The notes under the pieces were generated by a model that was not told the DNA's origin, made no database searches, and saw only the letters and a list, made by a program, of their open reading frames with translations. The translations under genes were made by a program, and so were the position numbers. Of a stretch of DNA of 64,000 nt, positions 42,885-51,111 are shown piece after piece. Source of the DNA: a bacterium (GTDB taxonomy: Bacteria > Myxococcota_A > Bradymonadia > UBA7976 > UBA1532). Position 1 is the stretch's first letter. The number at the start of each line of letters is the position of its first letter. The stretch covers positions 1 to 64,000 of the forward strand of contig JAUHXC010000013.1 in assembly GCA_030427205.1 (NCBI GenBank). Direction: 5' to 3'.

Positions 42885-43511
42885 TCAGCGCGTCGTATAG
42901 CGCAGCGTGGCGGTGTGCCGGCCGCGCAGCACGGTCACCTCCAAGCGGGCGCCGACGTCGAGCCGGACGAGCTGCTCGTAGATCTCGAGGGCCTTCGTCG
43001 GGCTGGTGACGAACTGACCGTCGATGGCGACGAGCACGTCGCCCGAGCAGAAGCCGAGCCGGCGGTAGATCCCCCGCGGCGGCAGGTCGCACAGCTCGTA
43101 CCCGATCCGCAGGCCCTGGGTGAGATGAGGGCGAACGCAGACCTGTCGGCAGAAGCGCGCCAGCTCTCTGGCGAGCTCCCGCAGCGCGGCGTGGTCGATC
43201 ACGAAGGTGTTCGGCGCGGTGAGGGTCACCAGCGCCGGATCGTGCCCGCATCGATCGGGGCGGGCCTCGGCGGTAAACGGCGGCGGATCGCTGTCGAACA
43301 GGTCGCGCCGCACGATCGTCGCCGACCATTCGTTGGCCTGCTTGCCTCGTCCGGCCGCGCGCTGCGGGGGTGGCTCGAACGACCGCACCGCCGTCGGGCG
43401 GGCGTAGAGTTCGGCGCCCAAGTGCTGGGTGAACGCCAGCGCAGCGAGCCCGGCCAGCGCCGTCAGCGCGGCCAGGTTCACGATCCATCCGAGGCGATGT
43501 CTGCGCTGCAT
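42885..43511 (-). CDS. GspC-like inner-membrane protein with C-terminal PDZ domain
   Basis: 208 aa from ATG 43511. One N-terminal TM helix (about 8-30), then a Pro/Arg linker, an HR-type segment (ANEWSATIVRRDLFDSDPPP) as in type II secretion GspC, and a C-terminal PDZ domain (GIYRRLGFCSGDVLVAIDGQFVTSPTKALEIYEQL, in pieces). GspC couples the inner-membrane platform to the secretin and may help choose substrates. No other gsp gene is in the window, so this is an orphan copy or a PDZ protein of related design. The start is uncertain; a TTG 36 nt upstream is in frame. Confidence 0.65.
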   Translation of the reverse strand: MQRRHRLGWIVNLAALTALAGLAALAFTQHLGAELYARPTAVRSFEPPPQRAAGRGKQANEWSATIVRRDLFDSDPPPFTAEARPDRCGHDPALVTLTAPNTFVIDHAALRELARELARFCRQVCVRPHLTQGLRIGYELCDLPPRGIYRRLGFCSGDVLVAIDGQFVTSPTKALEIYEQLVRLDVGARLEVTVLRGRHTATLRYTTR

Positions 43512-43574
43512 GAGGTGCGTCGTCCGCGAGGCCGTCGCCCGACGCAACCGCGCGCCCCGGGCCCGTATTTCGAC

Positions 43575-44900
<1,326 letters not shown>

Positions 44901-44964
44901 GCCGAAATCCCTCTCGCGCCGCAGCGCGCCGTGCCCGACGAGCTTAACCCGTTAGTGACTCACA

Positions 44965-44985
44965 GGCGAGCGACTTCGGCTCGCC
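44965..44985 (-). terminator. 7-bp perfect hairpin after TIR-like gene
   Basis: GGCGAGC/GCTCGCC stem at 44965-44971 and 44979-44985 with a 7-nt loop, 1 nt beyond the stop codon of the minus-strand TIR-like gene. No T-run follows, so a Rho-assisted or mRNA-stabilising hairpin is as likely as an intrinsic terminator. Confidence 0.4.
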
Positions 44986-44986
44986 C

Positions 44987-45709
44987 TCAACCCGTACGGG
45001 TGACGCGCTCGAGCGCGGCCCGATAGACCCGAGCCTCGGCGAAGGGCCCGGCGAGGCGCTCGGCTTGACGCAGCCAGATGGCGATCGCCCACTGACCGTC
45101 GGGCAGCTGCCCGATCTTGGAGAGCTCGGTGAGGTCCGACGTGACCTGCGCGAGGTAGTTATTGTGGCCCGGCAGGCCCGCCGCCACGCCGTCGGGCAGC
45201 CAGCTCAGCAGCAGGTCGCGGTCGAGGCGCCGGCGGATCGTCGCCTGCACGAGCGCGTCGATGTCGGTCTCGCCGAGCGGCGCGACCGCCTTCGCGGCGA
45301 CCGGCGGTCGCGCCGGGCGGGCCGCACCGGACAGCCGGGCGATGCCGTCGACGATGGGCGTGAGGTCGTGGCCGGTCACCCGGATCGGATGAAGCCGCTC
45401 GAGCCCGAAGGGCAGGGGGCTGCCGTCGAACAAGAGCGGCACGACCCGTACGCCGCCCGCCGCCGCCCGGTCGATCGCCCGCAGGATCTGGCTGGCCGAG
45501 GACCAATCGCCGCCGGCGGGAGAGACCAGCACCAGGATCAGGGGGGTGGTCTCCAGCTGCGCGAGGATCTCTTCGTCGACGATGTCGCCCGGCAGCAGAT
45601 CCAACGCTTGCACGAAGCACGCGTGGCCGGTCGAGCGCAGGACGCTGGCCACCGCCGCCGCCCGGTCGACGTCCGCCTCCGCGTGGATCATGTAGCTGTC
45701 GTATGCCAT
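44987..45709 (-). CDS. TIR-like domain protein with effector-associated-type C-terminal domain
   Basis: 240 aa. The N-terminal about 125 aa has TIR topology: YDSYMIHAEADVDRAAAVASVL, FVQALDLLPGDIVDEEI, LILVLVSPAGGDW and VVPLLFDGSPLPFGLERL, each in segments. At the place where NADase TIRs carry the catalytic Glu (W-x3-E), this protein has W-S-S-A-S-Q, so NAD hydrolysis is doubtful. The C-terminal about 90 aa (IDALVQATIRRRLDRDLLLSWL through GPFAEARVYRAALERV) resembles effector-associated domains that link TIR, CHAT and protease effectors to partner proteins in bacterial conflict systems. No signal peptide. TTAGAT lies 10 nt before the ATG. Confidence 0.7.
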   Translation of the reverse strand: MAYDSYMIHAEADVDRAAAVASVLRSTGHACFVQALDLLPGDIVDEEILAQLETTPLILVLVSPAGGDWSSASQILRAIDRAAAGGVRVVPLLFDGSPLPFGLERLHPIRVTGHDLTPIVDGIARLSGAARPARPPVAAKAVAPLGETDIDALVQATIRRRLDRDLLLSWLPDGVAAGLPGHNNYLAQVTSDLTELSKIGQLPDGQWAIAIWLRQAERLAGPFAEARVYRAALERVTRTG

Positions 45710-45719
45710 GGCGCGGGCA

Positions 45720-45725
45720 ATCTAA
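45720..45725 (-). promoter_or_regulatory. Candidate -10 box of TIR-like gene
   Basis: TTAGAT on the minus strand, 10 nt before the ATG at 45709. The extended string TTAGATTGCCC is identical to that before the lipoprotein gene at 22975. Confidence 0.4.
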
Positions 45726-45818
45726 CGCGCTTGCGCAGGCCATGGAAGAGCGGGCCGAGCCGTGTAGTGGGTTGGATCGGGTCTTGCTTCGTCGAGCGGG
45801 CGCTCACTGGAGGTCGAT

Positions 45819-47339
45819 ATGTCGCTGCGCTCCCGCCTCTGCCTCTGCGTCGCTCTCGCCGGCGCGCTCGTCGCCTTCGGCGGCTGCGCCGACATCACCC
45901 CGCTCGACCCCGGCGCGGCGCCGGGCACCGAAGGCGCGGCCTGCGACATCGACCCCTGCGCCGACGGCCTGGCCTGCGTGGCGGCGACCTGCGTGCGGCC
46001 GTGCCTCGGCCCCGTCGACTGCGACGGGCGGGCGTGCATGCCGCTGCCGGGCGGCTCGGGCGGATGGTGCGCGCCCGACGGTGCGAACCCGGGGGCGAAC
46101 CCGGGGGCGGACGGGCCGGGCGCCGAGTCCGCGCCCGGCCCCGCGCCCGGCACGCCGCCGGCCGATCGACCCGAGCCCGAAGCGGCCCCGGCGCCCGGCG
46201 GCACGCCCGACGAGCTGCCGCCCAAGGGGCCCGACGCCGAGCCGCAGGATCCGAGCGACGACGCGCCGCCGCCCGCCCCCGAGCGCGCGCCCCAGCCAGA
46301 GCCCGAGCCAGAGCCCGCGCCGGAGCGCACGCCGGATCCGGAGCCGCCGGCCCAGTCCCCGCCGGACCTGCCGCCCGACGAGCCCCCCGCGCCCGAACCC
46401 TGCCGCTACCCGGCGGGCCCGCACGCGCTCTCCGACGGCATGGTGGCGCCCAACCTGACCTGGAGCGGGGCCTACGACGCCCAGGGCCGCCGGGTCGACT
46501 TCAGCCTGGAGGCCTTCCACTGCGACCCGGCCTACGACCGCTACTCCATCCTCGCCGTCGTCGTGGGCGCTGAGTGGTGCGGCGCCTGCTCGCAGTATCT
46601 GGCCCAGAACCGCGGCGCGATGGGGGCCGTCGACGCCGCCGGCGCGCTGTACCTCTTCGTCGAGGTGCAGGACATGAACTACGGCCCGGCCAGCAACGAG
46701 ATCGCCCGTCGGGTGGTCGACCGCCACGCGCCCGGCGCGCCCGGCCTGCGGGTCGGGGACGGCGCGACGTGGCCCGCGGGCGCGGTGGGCAACGCGCCGA
46801 TCGTGCAGCAGTACCCGACGCTGTTCGCCGTGCGCCGCGGCGACATGCGAGTGGTCCCCAGCCTGGGCGGCTACATCGACTTCGCCGCGCTCGCCCGCCA
46901 GGAAGCCGAGCGGGCGCCGCCGCCCGACGCCGGCCAGCCGGGGCCCGCGCCCGATCCGGGCCCCGGGCCGGGCCCCGCCCCGGGCGGCTGCGACGAGGAG
47001 GCGCTCGAGCCCAATGACGACGCGGGCAGCGCGCCGACGCTCGCCCCCGGCGAGCAGGTGGTGGGCGGCGTCTGCAATGGCAGCGACGACTTCTTCCGCA
47101 TCGAGCACGACGGCTTCTGGACGGTGAACGTGCGCTTCCAGCACGGGGTGGGCGATCTGGACGTCTACCTGTGGGACAGCCTGCGCGGCGCGCCGGCGGT
47201 GGGCCTCGACGGGCGACCGGTGGGCAGCGCCTCGGCGACCGACGACGAGCAGCTCGTCTTCCTCGGGCCCCAGGTCATCCAGGTGACCGGCTATCAGGGG
47301 GCGCGGGCCCCCTACGTCCTCACGGTGATCGGGCACTGA
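45819..47339 (+). CDS. Thioredoxin-like lipoprotein with C-terminal PPC-type domain
   Basis: 506 aa; GGAGG 5 nt before ATG. Lipobox VAFGGC (Cys about 23), then a Cys-rich N-terminal module (CDIDPCADGLACVAATCVRPC). A very long Pro/Glu/Ala linker (about 90-195) leads to a thioredoxin-fold domain with the redox motif WCGAC (about residues 252-256), near VVGAEWCGACSQYL. A second Pro-rich linker follows, then a C-terminal pre-peptidase C-like beta domain (EPNDDAGSAPTLAPGE, DDFFRIEHDG, GDLDVYLWD). Likely an outer-membrane disulfide or redox protein with a beta-sandwich binding module. Divergent from the TIR-like gene (109 nt between starts). Confidence 0.8.
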   Translation: MSLRSRLCLCVALAGALVAFGGCADITPLDPGAAPGTEGAACDIDPCADGLACVAATCVRPCLGPVDCDGRACMPLPGGSGGWCAPDGANPGANPGADGPGAESAPGPAPGTPPADRPEPEAAPAPGGTPDELPPKGPDAEPQDPSDDAPPPAPERAPQPEPEPEPAPERTPDPEPPAQSPPDLPPDEPPAPEPCRYPAGPHALSDGMVAPNLTWSGAYDAQGRRVDFSLEAFHCDPAYDRYSILAVVVGAEWCGACSQYLAQNRGAMGAVDAAGALYLFVEVQDMNYGPASNEIARRVVDRHAPGAPGLRVGDGATWPAGAVGNAPIVQQYPTLFAVRRGDMRVVPSLGGYIDFAALARQEAERAPPPDAGQPGPAPDPGPGPGPAPGGCDEEALEPNDDAGSAPTLAPGEQVVGGVCNGSDDFFRIEHDGFWTVNVRFQHGVGDLDVYLWDSLRGAPAVGLDGRPVGSASATDDEQLVFLGPQVIQVTGYQGARAPYVLTVIGH

Positions 47340-47469
47340 GCGGGCCTTCTGGGGCCCCCCGGCGCGCATCCGGTGACGTCCTCGGCCCCGTGACCGGGAC
47401 GGCGCATGGGACGCGGCGCGTGTGACGCGTAGGTCCCAGCCGGGGCGCACATGTCTCGCTTCTCGCCGC

Positions 47470-48276
47470 TCAGGCGGCCCCGTCCCAGAGCGCGCAGACC
47501 GCGCCCGCCGGATCGCGGATGACCGCCAGCGGCCGCTTCTCGGCCGGCGGCTGCAAGACCTCGCCGCCGTGGGCCACCACCCGTTCGAGGGCCGCGGGCA
47601 TGTCGTCGACGACGATGTAGATCATCCAGTGGGCCGGCATGTCGGCGTTGCTGCCCCGGGCGTGGCAGATGCCGGCCACCGCGTCGCCGCCGCCGGGCGG
47701 CACCATCGCGTAGTCGGCGTAGTCGCCCATCGAGATCTCGGTGGCGGTCCAGCCGGCGACGGCGGCGTAGAAGTCCCGCGCGCTGTCGGCCGCGGCCACC
47801 GTCAGGTCGACCCAGCCGATGCGCCCCGCCTTGGGCGCCTTGGCCGCTGCCGCCTCGGGCTTCGCCCGCCGGGTGAGCCGGCCATCGGGCTGCAGCGTGA
47901 AGCCGCGCGCCTCGAGCCAGCGGCTGAGCGAGCCGCCATCGGGATGGGTCGGGCGCACCACGTTGTAGATGTAGTTCAGCCCGCGGCCGGCGGCCTCGTC
48001 GGCGAGCCGGTCGAGCACGAAGGCGCCGACGCCCTGCTCCTGCTCGTCGGCGTGCACCGCCAGCAGGATCTCCGCGTCGCCCCAGACCGCGTCGAGCCAG
48101 CCGAAACCGACCGTGCGCCCATTGTCTTCGACCCGCCACCACTCGCCGCTCAGCGGCGACCCGTCGGGCAGATCGGCGTAGCGCGAGTCGAAGATGCCGG
48201 CGGCCGCGCCGCCGATGATGTCGCGCTTCGCGTCGTCCCAGCGCGCCAGATGCTCCCTGATCCACTGCAAGGCCAT
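47470..48276 (-). CDS. GNAT acetyltransferase - VOC (glyoxalase/bleomycin-resistance) fusion
   Basis: 268 aa; ATG at 48276 right behind GAGGAGGAGG. The N-terminal half is a GNAT fold: WWRVEDNGRTVGFGWLD, then the acetyl-CoA loop area DEQEQGVGAFVLDRLADEAAGRG and NYIYNVVRPTHPDGGSLSRWLEARGF, in segments. The C-terminal about 125 aa is a VOC domain: RIGWVDLTVAAADSARDFYAAVAGW, WMIYIVVDDMPAALERVVAHGGEVL, and the closing FALRDPAG-like AVIRDPAGAVCALWD. VOC metal ligands (His/Glu) are reduced (WVDL in place of HxE), so it may be a binding module. The fusion suggests acetylation of a small toxic compound held by the VOC part; function inferred. Confidence 0.8.
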   Translation of the reverse strand: MALQWIREHLARWDDAKRDIIGGAAAGIFDSRYADLPDGSPLSGEWWRVEDNGRTVGFGWLDAVWGDAEILLAVHADEQEQGVGAFVLDRLADEAAGRGLNYIYNVVRPTHPDGGSLSRWLEARGFTLQPDGRLTRRAKPEAAAAKAPKAGRIGWVDLTVAAADSARDFYAAVAGWTATEISMGDYADYAMVPPGGGDAVAGICHARGSNADMPAHWMIYIVVDDMPAALERVVAHGGEVLQPPAEKRPLAVIRDPAGAVCALWDGAA

Positions 48277-48442
48277 GCCTCCTCCTCGATGTCGCGGGCC
48301 CGGCTCACCGTGGCACCGGCTGACCGCCGGGTCAACGGCGCTTCGCGGCCGCGGCGCCGTCGACCGTCCGCCGGGCGAAGGTTGGTCTTGCATGGATCGG
48401 GTTGATATCGTACGCCTCTGTCCAGATGCCCCGGAGCACCGG

Positions 48443-48580
48443 GTGTCCGACCTGCCCGTCATTCTGCTCGTCTTCGCCAACAGCCGCTTCGGCGACGGCG
48501 CCGGCTACCTGCGCAACCTGCCCCGAGAGCGACGCGCCCTCCTCGAGGTGCTCGATGGCCCGGTACGTGATGGCGTGTGT
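48443..48580 (+). pseudogene. Out-of-frame N-terminal part of the CHAT protease gene
   Basis: A GTG at 48443 with GGAG 6 nt upstream opens a frame coding VSDLPVILLVFANSRF, then GAGYLRNLPRERRALLEVLDGPVRDGVC. This is the expected first strand and helix of CHAT-domain proteins (ILLVFAN...YLRNL..E.R). The frame then loses resemblance after about 48580, exactly where the CHAT core continues in the -1-shifted frame from about 48577. It is an indel, a sequencing error, or a programmed shift. No homopolymer slip site is visible at the junction (gtgtgtcag). Confidence 0.65.
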
Positions 48581-49596
48581 CAGAGAGCGAGCAGAATACG
48601 ACCCGCGCCCGGCTCTTCGACCTGCTCGACCGCTTCGACGACAGACTCATCGGGCTGCACTTCGGTGGCCATGGCGACCCCGAGGGGTTGCTGTTCGAAG
48701 ACGATGTCGGGCGCTCGGTCGCTGGTTTCTCCGCAGGCATCGCCGAGCGCCTGCGAGATCTCCCCCGGCTACGCTGGATCTTCCTCAATGGCTGTGGGAC
48801 CGCGGCCCATGTTTCGGCGCTGCACGGCCCGGTCGCGGTCCCCGTCATCGCCACCGAGATCGCCATCCGCGACGACGTGGCGGTCGACGTCGCCCGACGC
48901 TTCTACCACGGGCTGAGCCACGGACAGACCATCCGTCAAGCCTACACCAATGTACACAGCGCGCTTCGCACAGCCTGGTCTTCACCCGGTCACGTACTGC
49001 GCCCGAGCGACGACGCGAGCATGCGCATGTTGCGGCCGGCTGGCGGGAGCGGGCGCGGGAGGTGGCCATGGGTGCTCGCGGTTCCGGAGAAGTACCCCGA
49101 GACCGCAGAGCGCGGCCTGCTCGATACCCGTACGACCCTCGACATCGCGGCCATTGCCGGAGAGTCCGTCGAGACCGCCGATGCCTGGCCGCCGCCCCAG
49201 GGCGAGGTCACGCCGCACCACACAGCCGATCCGGCGCTGGCATCCGGCTCCAGGCAGCCGGCCGTGGACCGACTGCCCGTGCAGGAGGACGCCGTGATCC
49301 TGCGCAACGCGCGGGTGCTCGCATCGCCGTCGAGCGACGCTTTCTCCACAGACGAGCGGCCGACGCTGAAGCAGACGGCGCCCGCCGATTCGACGACGCA
49401 GCCCTTTCGCCGCCGAGAGACACGACCGACCAAGCGGCGCCCGCGCCCGACCGGGCGGGGTCGGATCGACCGCCCGGCGCGGAGTGACGCGGCGAAGCAT
49501 GCTCGGCCGCAGAGCCGGCGTGTCGCCTATGCCGTGGGCTTCGTCTTCCTCGCGGTGGTGGCCTGGGCGATCGAGCAGGCCCTCGGGGGCTCGTGA
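48577..49596 (+). CDS. CHAT-domain caspase-like protease with C-terminal membrane anchor
   Basis: 339 aa as read from GTG 48577; the full protein probably starts at 48443 (about 384 aa) if the frame is corrected. CHAT core: catalytic His in GLHFGGHGDPEG and catalytic Cys in WIFLNGCGTAAHV, followed by VPVIATEIAIRDDVAVDVARRFYHGLSHG. This is the clan CD fold used by separase, caspases and bacterial conflict proteases (for example Craspase TPR-CHAT). After about residue 165 comes a low-complexity Arg/Pro linker with possible Thr/Ser targets, and one C-terminal TM helix (about 315-335, AYAVGFVFLAVVAWAIEQAL). The topology places the protease in the cytosol. The neighbouring kinase operon converges on it. 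Confidence 0.85.
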   Translation: MSESEQNTTRARLFDLLDRFDDRLIGLHFGGHGDPEGLLFEDDVGRSVAGFSAGIAERLRDLPRLRWIFLNGCGTAAHVSALHGPVAVPVIATEIAIRDDVAVDVARRFYHGLSHGQTIRQAYTNVHSALRTAWSSPGHVLRPSDDASMRMLRPAGGSGRGRWPWVLAVPEKYPETAERGLLDTRTTLDIAAIAGESVETADAWPPPQGEVTPHHTADPALASGSRQPAVDRLPVQEDAVILRNARVLASPSSDAFSTDERPTLKQTAPADSTTQPFRRRETRPTKRRPRPTGRGRIDRPARSDAAKHARPQSRRVAYAVGFVFLAVVAWAIEQALGGS

Positions 49597-49617
49597 TGGT
49601 TGCCGGCCCCGCGCCGG

Positions 49618-51111
49618 TCACTCACCCTTCCACGTGCAGCTGCCCGGCAGCGGCAGCACGCACCGTTGACGCCACGCTCGGGTCAGATCGAGGCCGAAGT
49701 CGTCATGGAGCCGTCGGACATCTGAGCCGGTGGGATCTTCGTGGCATGGGCAGCTCGTCAGGGCCTTCTCGATGCGCCGCTTCAACCCGTCTCCACAGCT
49801 CCCCAACTGCCGCCCGCGCCCGTCGCCGCACCTGCGTTCGAGCGCGCTCTGGCGATCGGCGCCTCGTCGGGCCAGCGTCGCGTTCTCTCGCCGGGCGGTG
49901 ACGCAGTCGCACCGCGCGACGGCTCGATCGAAGGCGCGGGTCGACGGCGGCGGCTGCGAGTCGGGGCCGGGCTGTGGTGCGCCATCATGCACCCGAGCAT
50001 CCTCGACCGGTAGAGCCGGTCCGTCTGGAAGGTCGCCGATCCCCGTTGGCGGCGATGTGTTCGGCGGGGTGACACCGGCCTCGGGCCGCGAATCGCTCGG
50101 AGCCAGCTCGATCCATTGCGCGGCGAGCAGGGTGCCGGCGAGCAGGAGCAGAGCCGTGACCGCGAGGCCGGCGGTGCGTCTCGAGCGTGGGACCGGCTCC
50201 CTGCGGCTCAGGCCGCTCTCGTAGGTGTGTACATCGGCCGGATCGAGGAAGCCGACGCCATCGTGCGCGGTCAGCTCCTGCCCACGCATCGCGTGGGCCA
50301 TCGCTTCGGCTGACTGGAAGCGCGCCGCCGGGTCCTTCTGCATCGCCCGTCGGATGGCGTCGGCCAGCATCGGCGGCACATAGGCCGGCAGCGGCGGCGG
50401 TGGTTGGGCGACGTGCGCCAGGATCACCTGCCGGGCGGTCCCGTCGAACGGCTTGCGCCCGGTCAGCGCCCAGAACAGCACGCAGCCGACCGAGTAGATG
50501 TCGGTCCGCGCGGTGATCTCTCCGGTGCCCGCCTGCTCCGGGGCGAGCCACGAGACGCTGCCGATGACCGCGTCGTGAGGGGTCAAGGTCGCCGAGCCCG
50601 CCTCGGGCTCGATCAGCTTCGCGATGCCGAAGTCGAGCAGGCGCACCTCCTCGCCGCGGCGGCCCTGCACGAGCATGATGTTCTCGGGTTTGATGTCCCG
50701 ATGGACGACCCCGCCGGCGTGAGCTTCGTCGAGCGCGTCGAGCAGATCGGCGAAGAGCGCCGACGCCCGCCCGGTTGCCAGCGGGCCTTCGGCGTCGACG
50801 ACGGCGCGCAGGGTCACGCCCTCGACGTACTCCAACACGATGTATGGCATGCCGGCGTGCACGCCGTACTCCAGCAGACGCACGATGCATCGATGGCGCA
50901 GATCGACCTGTGCTCGCGCCTCGCGCCGGAAGCGGCGAGCCATCTGCGGGTCGTGACCCTTCAGCGCGACCTTGAGGGCGACGGTGCGCCCGATCCGGGT
51001 GTCGACGGCACGATAGACCGCGCCGAAGCCGCCCCGCCCGATGAGCGCATCGAGTCGGAAGGCGCTGGCGATGGTCTGGCCCACCAGCGCGGCGGCGTCG
51101 GGGGCCGTCAC
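49618..51111 (-). CDS. Transmembrane Ser/Thr protein kinase with Cys-rich extracytoplasmic tail
   Basis: 497 aa; GTG start overlapping the FG-GAP gene stop (GTGA 51108-51111). Kinase domain about 15-285: IGRGGFGAVYRA, Lys47, HRDIKPEN (Asp139), DFG 160-162, GSVSWLAPEQ. One TM helix about 316-338. The extracytoplasmic part (about 340-497) is Pro-rich and then Cys-rich (RCDCVTARRENATLARRG, SCPCHEDP, RCVLPLPGSC) with a helical pattern. No PASTA repeats. It likely phosphorylates cytosolic targets in response to an envelope signal; the upstream genes of the same operon may supply the sensor. Confidence 0.93.
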   Translation of the reverse strand: MTAPDAAALVGQTIASAFRLDALIGRGGFGAVYRAVDTRIGRTVALKVALKGHDPQMARRFRREARAQVDLRHRCIVRLLEYGVHAGMPYIVLEYVEGVTLRAVVDAEGPLATGRASALFADLLDALDEAHAGGVVHRDIKPENIMLVQGRRGEEVRLLDFGIAKLIEPEAGSATLTPHDAVIGSVSWLAPEQAGTGEITARTDIYSVGCVLFWALTGRKPFDGTARQVILAHVAQPPPPLPAYVPPMLADAIRRAMQKDPAARFQSAEAMAHAMRGQELTAHDGVGFLDPADVHTYESGLSRREPVPRSRRTAGLAVTALLLLAGTLLAAQWIELAPSDSRPEAGVTPPNTSPPTGIGDLPDGPALPVEDARVHDGAPQPGPDSQPPPSTRAFDRAVARCDCVTARRENATLARRGADRQSALERRCGDGRGRQLGSCGDGLKRRIEKALTSCPCHEDPTGSDVRRLHDDFGLDLTRAWRQRCVLPLPGSCTWKGE

